Source of the DNA: a virus
Direction: 5' to 3' (one strand)
Virus record (IMG/VR): IMGVR_UViG_3300042937_000629
Location: 1 to 25,183 of that record
Length of the DNA: 25,183 nt
Positions within the stretch are counted from its first letter, which is position 1. Every line of letters begins with the position of its first letter. The position numbers and the translations under genes were made by a program. Below, one piece after another: positions 13,956 to 20,464 of the stretch. The notes under the pieces were generated by a model that was given only the letters and a program-made list of their open reading frames with translations, did no database searches and had not been told where the DNA came from.

Positions 13956-13986
13956 GAAGCCCCGCCTAGTGCGGGGCTTCGCTTTT
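13956..13986 (+). terminator. Rho-independent terminator after the tail tube gene
   Basis: Perfect 10-bp stem GAAGCCCCGC (13956-13965) / GCGGGGCTTC (13971-13980) with loop CTAGT, followed by GCTTTT. It would end the capsid-sheath-tube transcript. The T-run overlaps the stop codon of the convergent minus-strand gene. On the minus strand no U-run follows the hairpin, so termination is mainly for + strand transcripts. Confidence 0.85.
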
Positions 13987-14176
13987 ATCCCTTGCGCTTC
14001 AGGGTGCTGATGTAGCCGCGCAGGTGGGTCAGTGCGGCGTGCTCAGGATTGAGTCCGCGCAGCATAGTGCGCCGCTCGCTGCCATCGGGCAGGTAGGTCA
14101 GCAGCTCGTCGCCGATCTCGATATAGCTGGCCGTATAGGTCTCGCCTTCATGCTCCAGGGTAACGTTTTCTTCCAT
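13985..14176 (-). CDS. small minus-strand protein between tube and tail chaperone, unknown function
   Basis: 63 residues from the ATG at 14176 (MEENVTLEHEGETYTASYIE), with GGAGG five bases upstream on the minus strand; the codon before it (GTG at 14179) is too near the SD. Body: IGDELLTYLPDGSERRTMLRGLNPEHAALTHLRGYISTLKRKG, a beta-rich first half and a helical basic end. It is the only convincing minus-strand gene in the window, lying between terminator and promoter copy 3, an isolated position typical of morons or small regulators. I do not recognise a family. The start lies about 30 bases from the 21-bp element, so the same activator or a divergent promoter might affect it. Confidence 0.75.
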   Translation of the reverse strand: MEENVTLEHEGETYTASYIEIGDELLTYLPDGSERRTMLRGLNPEHAALTHLRGYISTLKRKG

Positions 14177-14206
14177 CACAGCCTCCGCGCTAGGTTATGG
14201 GCGCTT

Positions 14207-14260
14207 CTCTTTAAACCAGATTAAAAGGCAGCGCCAGTGTTAGGCGCGATGCTCAGGGCT
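14207..14260 (+). promoter_or_regulatory. putative late promoter, element copy 3 (tail chaperone/tape measure module)
   Basis: The 21-bp element at 14207-14227 has centre base A and is otherwise identical to the others. The hexamer GATGCT at 14248-14253 keeps A and T, GC is at 14258-14259, and the predicted +1 is 14260, leaving a 47-base leader with GGAG nine bases before the ATG at 14307. It restarts transcription after the terminator at 13956. Confidence 0.65.
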
Positions 14261-14306
14261 CTTACACAGAGCAACCGATCTCATTGATCAACCTGGAGCA
14301 TAAAGC

Positions 14307-14561
14307 ATGGCCAATAAATCCAACGTAACCCTCAAGCATCCGTTCACCACCGCTGCCGGCCAGAAAGTCGAGCGGCTGGAATTCCGTCGCCTGACAGTGA
14401 AAGACCTGCGTGCAGCCAATGAGCAGGCGTCTGGCAATGCTGCTGTCGAAGAGCTGGTGCTCATGTCGCGCTCGGTCGGGCTTGTCCTGGAAGACCTGGA
14501 TGCCATGGACATTGCGGACTACAAGTCCGCCCAGGAGCAGTTTCGGCTCTTGTCGGATTGA
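14307..14561 (+). CDS. tail assembly chaperone (P2 gpE-like)
   Basis: 84 residues: MANKSNVTLKHPFTTAAGQK, then VERLEFRRLTVKDLRAANEQ, VLMSRSVGLVLEDLDAMDIADYKSAQEQFRLLSD. The pattern (LxHP..xxGxxxxxLxxRRxTVxDLR...DxxAMDxxDYxxxQ) is that of the P2 E / phage tail-assembly chaperone family, which binds the tape measure during tail assembly. It lies directly before the tape measure gene, and a frameshifted extension follows. Good SD (GGAG) at 9-base spacing. Confidence 0.85.
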   Translation: MANKSNVTLKHPFTTAAGQKVERLEFRRLTVKDLRAANEQASGNAAVEELVLMSRSVGLVLEDLDAMDIADYKSAQEQFRLLSD

Positions 14562-14721
14562 TACCAGCCACCTCGACGAGTGCGAAGCCTTGCTTGCCAG
14601 GTGGTTCCGCTTTCAGCCCTCGGAGATCGAGCAGCTGACAGTAGAACGCTTCCTGATCTGGTGCGAGCAGGCCGAGCAGCAAATCCGCCAGCAAAGCGAA
14701 GCCAGCCGTGAGCAACCGTAG
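14560..14721 (+). CDS. frameshift extension of the tail chaperone (P2 E'-like)
   Basis: After the E-like stop at 14559-14561 another frame stays open and encodes DTSHLDECEALLARWFRFQP, then SEIEQLTVERFLIWCEQAEQQIRQ. The LLARWF...PxxxxxLxxxxLxxWxxxAxxQI pattern is the P2 E' (GpE) C-terminal module. It has no ribosome site of its own, so it should be made as an E-E' fusion by programmed frameshifting. Relative to E it is in the +1 (equivalently -2) frame. The shift must occur upstream of or at the E stop, within the overlap to about 14410; no slippery heptamer is obvious by eye. It overlaps the tape measure start by 14 bases. Confidence 0.7.
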   Translation, partial: DTSHLDECEALLARWFRFQPSEIEQLTVERFLIWCEQAEQQIRQQSEASREQP

Positions 14722-17098
14722 CCTTAGAGTAGGTCTAGAGATCGGCGCATCCGCCCGTGGGGTTCTTCCCCTGCTGGGCGGGGTGCGCCGCACCCTGACG
14801 GGCCTTGGTGACACGGCCAGCAAGCTGACTCGCCAGCATGCCGAGCTGGGTGCCTCGATCCAGCGCAACCTCGGTACGCTGGCACCCAGTACCGTCGCGG
14901 CGCTCAACCGCGACTATATTCGCCTTGGGCAAACCCTCGACACCGTTCGCCGCAAGCAAGAACAGCTCACGGCCCGTCTGGCGCGCCGGGATCAGCTGCG
15001 CAATCAGCGCGCCGAGTTGCGTTCCGGGGTGCTGGAGACCGTTGCTATCGGTGCCAGCGCGGCGCTGCCGGTCAAGCTGGCCATCGACTATGAGTCGGCC
15101 ATGGCCGATGTGAAGAAGGTGGTCGACTTCGACACGCCGGATGGCTTCGTCAAGCTCGGCGATGAACTGCTCAGGATGACCCGCACCTTGCCTTTGGCCG
15201 CTTCAGAGCTGGCGGCCATTGCCGCCAGTGGCGGTCAACTGGGTGTTGCAGCGGCGGATATTCCCAAGTTCACCGAGACCGTGGCGAAGATGTCCACGGC
15301 CTTCGATATGGCTGCAGAGGATGCCGGTGACTCGATGGCCAAGCTGGCCAACGTGTACCAGATCCCGATCTCGCAGATCGGTCGCATTGGCGATGCGATC
15401 AACCACCTGTCCAACGCTTCGCCGGCCAAGGCGCGCGACATCGTCCAGGGCTTGAATCGGGTGGGTGGTGTGGCCAAGCAGTTCGGCCTGGTCGAAACCC
15501 AGGCTGCAGCCTTGGTGAATGCCTTTGTCAGTTTGGGCAAGCCGCCTGAGGTGGCCGGTACCGCCATCAACGGGATGCTGGCGAAGCTGGCCACGGCCGA
15601 CAAGCAGCCGAAGAAGTTCCAGCGTGCGCTGCAGGAAATGGGCATGACGGCCGAGGGGTTGAAAGCCTCCATTGCCCAGGATGCACAGGGCGCGCTGACC
15701 AGCTTCCTGAACACCCTGAGCAAGGTGCCGAAAGCCGATCAGATGGGCGTCCTGGTTGATCTGTTCGGCCTGGAGTACGCCGATGATGTGGCGGTGCTGG
15801 CGGGCTCGATGGATACCTACGCCAAGTCCCTGGCACTGGTGAACAAGTCCTCGAACTACGAAGGTTCGATGGAGAAGGAATTCCAGGCTCGGGCCGAAAC
15901 AACCGAGAAGAATCTGCGGTTGCTCAAGAACAGCATGGTCGAGTTGGGGGTGAATGTCGGTGCCGCGTTACTCCCATCACTGAATAGCCTGGTTGATACG
16001 CTCAAGCCAATGATTTGGGGCTTTTCAACCTGGGCAAAAGAGAACCCGGAACTCGTCAGCGGCGTGATCAAACTTGTGGCCGGAGCTGTTGCGCTGAAGT
16101 TGGGCGTTGTCGGCCTGTCTTACGGGTTGAGCCTGGGAGCTTCTGGCCTGAACGGAGTGGGCATCGCGATCTCGCTGCTGTCCGGCAAGTTCACCATGAT
16201 GCGCGCCATGCTGTTGCTGGGTGGCCGTCTTGGCCCCTTCATCACCGGGCTTAGCCTGTTGCGTGGCGGGGCGATGCGGCTTGCGCCTGCACTTGGTATG
16301 GCGCGCACGGCGGTGCTCTGGTTGGGCCGCGCACTTCTGATGAATCCCATCGGCCTGCTGATCACCGGCATCGCTCTGGGTGCCTACCTGATCTACCGCT
16401 ACTGGGAGCCGATCAAGGGCTTCTTCGGCGGGCTGTGGACGGAGATCAAGGCCGGTTTCAGTGGTGGCCTGACGGGCATCCTCGGCCTGCTGATCAATTT
16501 CAGCCCGCTGGGCCTGTTCTACCGGGCGTTCAGCGGTGTCATGAATTACTTCGGGATCGAGCTGCCGGGCAAATTCACCGACTTCGGCGGCATGCTAATC
16601 AGCGGCCTGGTCAATGGCATTACGGCGAAGCTCAGCTCTGCCAAGGAAACGGTCGTCGGGTTCGGCAGTGACGTGGCTGGCTGGTTCAAGAGTACTTTGG
16701 GTATCCAGAGTCCAAGCCGCGTCTTCATGGCTGCCGGAGCCAACGTCTCGGAAGGTGCTGCGATTGGTATCACTGCCAAGCAGGGGCTGGTCAAGCGTGC
16801 CGCCTTGGGAATGGCAGCCGCGACTGCAGTCAGCCTTGCCACCCCGCAACTGGCTGCAGCTGAGGGGCCAGCTGCAACTGCAAGTCGCGTGGCCAACCTG
16901 GCACGAAGCGTTGGCCCTGCAGCTCTGTCAGGCCAAGCCAGTGGCGGCATCACCATCCACTACAGCCCCACGGTAACCGTCCAGGGCGGTGGCCCTGGTA
17001 CTCAGGAGGCTGTCCAGCAGGCCCTGCAGCTATCGCGTAATGACCTGGAGAAACTCATGCGAGAAGTCATCGCCGACCAGCAGCGGAGGGCCTTCTGA
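14708..17098 (+). CDS. tail tape measure protein (P2 gpT-like)
   Basis: 796 residues from GTG 14708 (MSNRSLRVGLEIGASARGVL), overlapping the chaperone extension. The N-terminal 100 residues are coiled-coil-like. From about residue 118 the tape-measure core follows (ALPVKLAIDYESAMADVKKV, LPLAASELAAIAASGGQLGV, PAKARDIVQGLNRVGGVAKQ, MGVLVDLFGLEYADDVAVLAG). Hydrophobic stretches near residues 455-500 and 545-565 (NPIGLLITGIALGAYLIYRYW) fit membrane insertion at infection. The C-terminus has a conserved STLGIQSPSRVF motif. It sets tail length and is probably injected ahead of DNA. The tail should be of moderate length, in line with about 800 residues. Confidence 0.92.
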   Translation: MSNRSLRVGLEIGASARGVLPLLGGVRRTLTGLGDTASKLTRQHAELGASIQRNLGTLAPSTVAALNRDYIRLGQTLDTVRRKQEQLTARLARRDQLRNQRAELRSGVLETVAIGASAALPVKLAIDYESAMADVKKVVDFDTPDGFVKLGDELLRMTRTLPLAASELAAIAASGGQLGVAAADIPKFTETVAKMSTAFDMAAEDAGDSMAKLANVYQIPISQIGRIGDAINHLSNASPAKARDIVQGLNRVGGVAKQFGLVETQAAALVNAFVSLGKPPEVAGTAINGMLAKLATADKQPKKFQRALQEMGMTAEGLKASIAQDAQGALTSFLNTLSKVPKADQMGVLVDLFGLEYADDVAVLAGSMDTYAKSLALVNKSSNYEGSMEKEFQARAETTEKNLRLLKNSMVELGVNVGAALLPSLNSLVDTLKPMIWGFSTWAKENPELVSGVIKLVAGAVALKLGVVGLSYGLSLGASGLNGVGIAISLLSGKFTMMRAMLLLGGRLGPFITGLSLLRGGAMRLAPALGMARTAVLWLGRALLMNPIGLLITGIALGAYLIYRYWEPIKGFFGGLWTEIKAGFSGGLTGILGLLINFSPLGLFYRAFSGVMNYFGIELPGKFTDFGGMLISGLVNGITAKLSSAKETVVGFGSDVAGWFKSTLGIQSPSRVFMAAGANVSEGAAIGITAKQGLVKRAALGMAAATAVSLATPQLAAAEGPAATASRVANLARSVGPAALSGQASGGITIHYSPTVTVQGGGPGTQEAVQQALQLSRNDLEKLMREVIADQQRRAF

Positions 17099-17970
17099 TG
17101 TGGGCAGTACTCGGCGATATCGAGTTCGAGGTGAAGTATCACCCCGGCCGGCAGGATGAGCGCTCAGCCGCGGACTACGCCCAGCATGCGTTGATCCAGG
17201 GTAAGCCGCGCTTGGAGTGGGTAGGCGACAGCCTCGACGAGCTGACCCTGGAGCTGACCCTGCACGCGCTCCTGGTCGACCCTGAGGCACAGATCCGCCG
17301 ACTGAAGACGGCGCTGCGGGCACATGAGCCGCTGCCGTATGTGCTGGGCTCCGGCGACTACCGGGGCGTTTACCTGCTCACCGAGGTGGGTACCGCCACG
17401 CGCCGGACGGACGCCCAGGGCCGGCTGATCTCGGCAACGGTCAGCGTCTCGCTGCTGGAGTACTCCGGGCAATACAAGAAGCCGTTGCCGGTACCGCGCG
17501 GCCTGAGCAACAGCCTGCTGGCGAACCCAGGCGCGCAGATCGGCGCTGCCGCTCAGGTGATCGTAACCCCCACGCAGCGCGTACTCGGCATGGCGCGCAG
17601 TGCCGGTAACCTGCTGCGCACAGGTGTCGAGGCCTACAGCCTGGCCAAGGCCCAGGGCAATAGCCCGAGCCTGCTGATGGGCCAGGCCAGCCTGCTGCTG
17701 AGCCTGACGGGGCAGGCACTGACGCCCTTGCTGGGCCTCCAGGATGCAGCCGGGCTGTTGAGCGATGGGGCTGACCTGGTACAGGTCGCCGCGCGCGCTG
17801 CCAGCGAGGTGCAGTACGCCCAGTCCGCCATGTCACCGCCCAGTCTGGAGGGCATCGTCAGCCAGGTGGAGTACGCAGCCGGGCATATGGAGGAGGCCCA
17901 GTCCACCCTGGCTGGTGCCTCAACCCGTCTGGCTAAGCTGGCCGCCGCCGTGATCACCAGGAGGGCTTGA
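17098..17970 (+). CDS. tail protein gpU-like with long C-terminal extension
   Basis: 290 residues in a TGATG overlap with the tape measure. Residues 1-125 match the P2 gpU domain (WAVLGDIEFEVKYHPG, LEWVGDSLDELTLELTLHAL, LPYVLGSGDYRGVYLLTEVG, ATVSVSLLEYSG). P2 gpU itself is only about 160 residues as I recall. The remaining 165 residues are A/L/G/S-rich, low-complexity and helical (AAQVIVTPTQRVLGMARSAG, LLMGQASLLLSLTGQALTPL), of unclear purpose. gpU is required for tail completion/baseplate formation. This longer form is known to me from some Mu/P2-hybrid phages but I cannot name the extension's function. Confidence 0.8.
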   Translation: MWAVLGDIEFEVKYHPGRQDERSAADYAQHALIQGKPRLEWVGDSLDELTLELTLHALLVDPEAQIRRLKTALRAHEPLPYVLGSGDYRGVYLLTEVGTATRRTDAQGRLISATVSVSLLEYSGQYKKPLPVPRGLSNSLLANPGAQIGAAAQVIVTPTQRVLGMARSAGNLLRTGVEAYSLAKAQGNSPSLLMGQASLLLSLTGQALTPLLGLQDAAGLLSDGADLVQVAARAASEVQYAQSAMSPPSLEGIVSQVEYAAGHMEEAQSTLAGASTRLAKLAAAVITRRA

Positions 17971-17971
17971 G

Positions 17972-18187
17972 ATGGCCGATCAGTACCTCAGCCACACCAC
18001 CCGCGAGGGTGAGCGCTGGGATCAGCTAGCGGTCACCTACTACGGCGACGCCACCCGCTATGAGCCCATCGTCCGCGCCAACCCGCAAGTGCCGCTGACC
18101 GGTGCCCTGCAGTCGGGCCTGACCCTGCGCATCCCGGTGCTCGATGTCGCCCCGAATAGCGAGGATCTGCCGCCGTGGTTCAAGTGA
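17972..18187 (+). CDS. tail protein gpX-like (LysM-type)
   Basis: 71 residues, with GGAGG before the ATG. TREGERWDQLAVTYYGDATR, then YEPIVRANPQVPL and SGLTLRIPVLD form a LysM-like fold typical of P2 gpX, a small tail/baseplate protein that may bind peptidoglycan or help hub assembly. The usual order U, X, D is kept. It overlaps the D gene by 13 bases. Confidence 0.9.
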   Translation: MADQYLSHTTREGERWDQLAVTYYGDATRYEPIVRANPQVPLTGALQSGLTLRIPVLDVAPNSEDLPPWFK

Positions 18188-19281
18188 GCGACATTCCTGG
18201 CCGCAACTCGGCCGAGCCCACCGTCTGGCGCATTGGTTACCAGGGCCGTGACCTAACGGCTGATCTGTCACCGTACGTCCTGGGCGTGACCTGGACGGAT
18301 TACCTGAGCGGCCAGTCCGACGAGATCAGCATCGAGCTGGAGGACGCCGATGACAAGTGGCTCGGCGTCTGGTATCCGGTCAAGGGTGATGCCTTGACCC
18401 TGTCCATGACCTATCCAGGGCAAGCACCGCTGAACTGCGGCAGCTTTGAGGTGGACGAGATCAACGCCAACGGCCCACCCTCGGTGGTGGTCATTCGCGG
18501 CTTGTCCGCTGGGGTCAGCAAGGGCGTGCGCACCCGCAAGGGTGTGGCCTATGAGAACACCACGCTGGCTGAGATCGCCCGCCAGGTGGCCAAGCGCAAC
18601 AAGTTCGACCTGGTCGGAGAGATCAAGCCCCTGCGCATCGACCGCATCACCCAGTTCCAGGAGCGCGACCTCGCCTTCATCACCCGCTTGGGCCGGCAGT
18701 ACGGCTATGCGGTCAAGCTGCGGGAAAACAAGCTGATCTTCACCGCCAAGTCCGCCCTGCGCGATGGTGCCCCGGTGCGTTCGATCCGCCGCCAGGAGTG
18801 CAGTCGCTACGACCTCAAGGACAAGATCAAGGACGTGTTCCGTACGGCTAAGAACACCCACCACGACCCGGACACCCAGAAGACTATCCGTAGCCAGGTC
18901 GAGGACAGCCGCGCGCCGGACAGCCCTGCCGGCATGGAGACCAGTGCCGACGAGCTGCGCATCAACCAGCGCGCGCCGGATGCCGACAGCGCCCAGGCCC
19001 AGGCCGACGCTGCCCTGAGTGACGCCAACGACGAGAGGGCCGGCGGCAGCCTGACATTGCCGGCCGACCGCCGCCTTGTGGCCGGTGCGGTGGTGGCCCT
19101 GGACGCCAGCTGGGGCCGCTTCGCGGGCGATTACCTGATCAACCAGGCCCGTCACAACAAGCGGCGCAGCAGCGGCACCACGGCCGACATCGAGATTCGC
19201 CGGGTGACGCCCGCGCCGGTACCGCCGATCCCGACCCTGGCCGGAGAGCCTACCCAGTCCAGTGCCGAGGTAACCGCATGA
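18175..19281 (+). CDS. baseplate hub protein gpD-like
   Basis: 368 residues from GTG 18175 inside the X gene. P2 D-family features: VWRIGYQGRDLTADLSPYVL, WTDYLSGQSDEISIELEDAD, GSFEVDEINANGPPSVVVIRG, then AYENTTLAEIARQVAKRNKF and ITQFQERDLAFITRLGRQYGYAVKL. The LTADLxPYV / SDxISIELED signature is that of late-control D proteins, a gp27-like tail hub. In P2, D is at the end of the tail cluster; here V and a PAAR gene follow. ATGA coupling to V. Confidence 0.9.
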   Translation: MVQVSDIPGRNSAEPTVWRIGYQGRDLTADLSPYVLGVTWTDYLSGQSDEISIELEDADDKWLGVWYPVKGDALTLSMTYPGQAPLNCGSFEVDEINANGPPSVVVIRGLSAGVSKGVRTRKGVAYENTTLAEIARQVAKRNKFDLVGEIKPLRIDRITQFQERDLAFITRLGRQYGYAVKLRENKLIFTAKSALRDGAPVRSIRRQECSRYDLKDKIKDVFRTAKNTHHDPDTQKTIRSQVEDSRAPDSPAGMETSADELRINQRAPDADSAQAQADAALSDANDERAGGSLTLPADRRLVAGAVVALDASWGRFAGDYLINQARHNKRRSSGTTADIEIRRVTPAPVPPIPTLAGEPTQSSAEVTA

Positions 19282-19721
19282 GCAGTGAAACCCTGGACGG
19301 CCTGCAATTCGGCCTGGTTAGCAAGCTGGACTACCTCAGCTGCCGGGTTAAGGTACGCCTGGAGGAGTTCGACGGCCTGGAGACCTGGTGGCTGAAGGTG
19401 CCCCAGCAGCACACTAAGGCGACCAAGAGCCGACCGCTGATGCCGGAGATCGGTGAGCAGGTGGCCGTGCTGCTGCAGCGCGACGGGGTCAACGGCGTGG
19501 TGTTGGGCGGGATTTACTCGACGGCCGAGCCGCCACCAGTGACGGATGAGGAAACCCACTACCTGCGTTTCAAGGACGGCACCACGGTGACCTACAACGT
19601 GCAGAGCGGTGCACTGGCCGTGAACTGTGTAGGCAGTGTGGCCGTCCAGGCCGCCACCACGATCACTCTGCAGGCCGGCGAGCGCATTGCGCTGACCGCG
19701 CCGCGCATCGACCTGAATTGA
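19278..19721 (+). CDS. baseplate spike protein gpV-like, short form
   Basis: 147 residues. An N-terminal OB-fold (LQFGLVSKLDYLSCRVKVRLE...ETWWLKVPQ, MPEIGEQVAVLLQRDGVNGVVLGGIYS) matches P2 gpV and VgrG-like spikes. A short repetitive beta region follows (VTYNVQSGALAVNCVGSVAV, TTITLQAGERIALTAPRIDLN) that would form a trimeric beta-helix. P2 gpV is longer (about 211) and ends in an iron-binding apex; no such apex is visible here, but a separate PAAR gene follows that could cap the spike. Confidence 0.88.
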   Translation: MSSETLDGLQFGLVSKLDYLSCRVKVRLEEFDGLETWWLKVPQQHTKATKSRPLMPEIGEQVAVLLQRDGVNGVVLGGIYSTAEPPPVTDEETHYLRFKDGTTVTYNVQSGALAVNCVGSVAVQAATTITLQAGERIALTAPRIDLN

Positions 19722-19728
19722 GTCCGTC

Positions 19729-20025
19729 ATGCCTGCCGCCGTCCGCTTGAACGATAGCTGTACCGGCCACGGCTGCTGGCCGCCTCGCGCCAATGATCAG
19801 GCCAGCGGGGATGTATTCATTAACGGGCGCGGCGCTCACCGCCAGGGCGATCACTGGGCCGCCCATACTTGCCCAAGCATTCCAGAGACCCATGACTCAG
19901 CTCTTGCAGTTGGCAGCCCGACTGTGTTCGTCAATGGCAAGCCGCTGGGCCGGATCGGAGATGCTGTGGCCTGTGGTTCGGAGGTGGCCACCGGCAGTGG
20001 CAACGTGTTCGCCGATGAGGGTTGA
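19729..20025 (+). CDS. PAAR-domain spike tip protein
   Basis: 98 residues: MPAAVRLNDSCTGHGCWPPR, DVFINGRGAHRQGDHWAAHTC, VGSPTVFVNGKPLGRIGDAVACG, GSGNVFADEG. The repeated VFxNGxxxxRxGD and AxxxG patterns, with several His and Cys (GHG, HRQGDH, AAHTC, ACGS) suited to metal binding, are PAAR hallmarks. PAAR proteins cap VgrG or gpV trimers and sharpen the tip for piercing the outer membrane. Gap of 7 bases after V. It ends the promoter-copy-3 unit. Confidence 0.92.
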   Translation: MPAAVRLNDSCTGHGCWPPRANDQASGDVFINGRGAHRQGDHWAAHTCPSIPETHDSALAVGSPTVFVNGKPLGRIGDAVACGSEVATGSGNVFADEG

Positions 20026-20027
20026 GC

Positions 20028-20081
20028 CTCTTTAAACCCGATTAAAAGCCACTCTCGGCTGGCTTCCCCACCATGGGCGCA
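20028..20081 (+). promoter_or_regulatory. putative late promoter, element copy 4 (W/J/I/fibre module)
   Basis: The 21-bp element at 20028-20048 has centre base C and is identical to copy 2. The hexamer CACCAT at 20069-20074 keeps A and T, GC is at 20079-20080, and the predicted +1 is 20081, the A of the ATG of the W gene, at exactly the same 33-base offset from the element as the ATG at copy 2. No terminator precedes it, so it boosts rather than restarts transcription. Confidence 0.65.
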
Positions 20082-20464
20082 TGACTACGCCCACTTCCTA
20101 TACCAGCATCACCGCCTCCCACTGGCAGCCGGCCCTCGGTTCGCCCGGTGAGGCCGACGAAGGCCTGCGCGATATCGACCAGGCCATCCGCATCATTCTC
20201 ACCACGCCTCGGGGCAGTGACCCCCACCGCCCCGAGTTCGGCAGCGACCTCCACCTTTATATCGACTGGCCCACCGACCGCGTCGTCCCGCACCTGGTAC
20301 GCGAGGCGGTCGAGGCCATTCGCCGCTGGGAGCCGCGAGTGATCCTGGTGCAGGTGCTGACCGAGATCGAGGAGGCCCACATCACACTGCGGGTGCAGTG
20401 GAAGGTGGCGGACGGTGTTCTCCAGCAAACCGAGGTGCCGTATGCGCGCACTACCAGCGCCTGA
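20081..20464 (+). CDS. baseplate wedge protein gpW-like (gp25 family)
   Basis: 127 residues from ATG 20081 (MTTPTSYTSITASHWQPALG). It contains LRDIDQAIRIILTTPRGSDPH, RPEFGSDLHLYIDWP and a C-terminal RVILVQVLTEIEEAHITLRV, the P2 gpW / T4 gp25 pattern (the RPxFG motif). No ribosome site is present upstream, which agrees with a leaderless start at the predicted +1. It begins the W-J-I block as in P2 and overlaps J by 23 bases. Confidence 0.88.
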   Translation: MTTPTSYTSITASHWQPALGSPGEADEGLRDIDQAIRIILTTPRGSDPHRPEFGSDLHLYIDWPTDRVVPHLVREAVEAIRRWEPRVILVQVLTEIEEAHITLRVQWKVADGVLQQTEVPYARTTSA

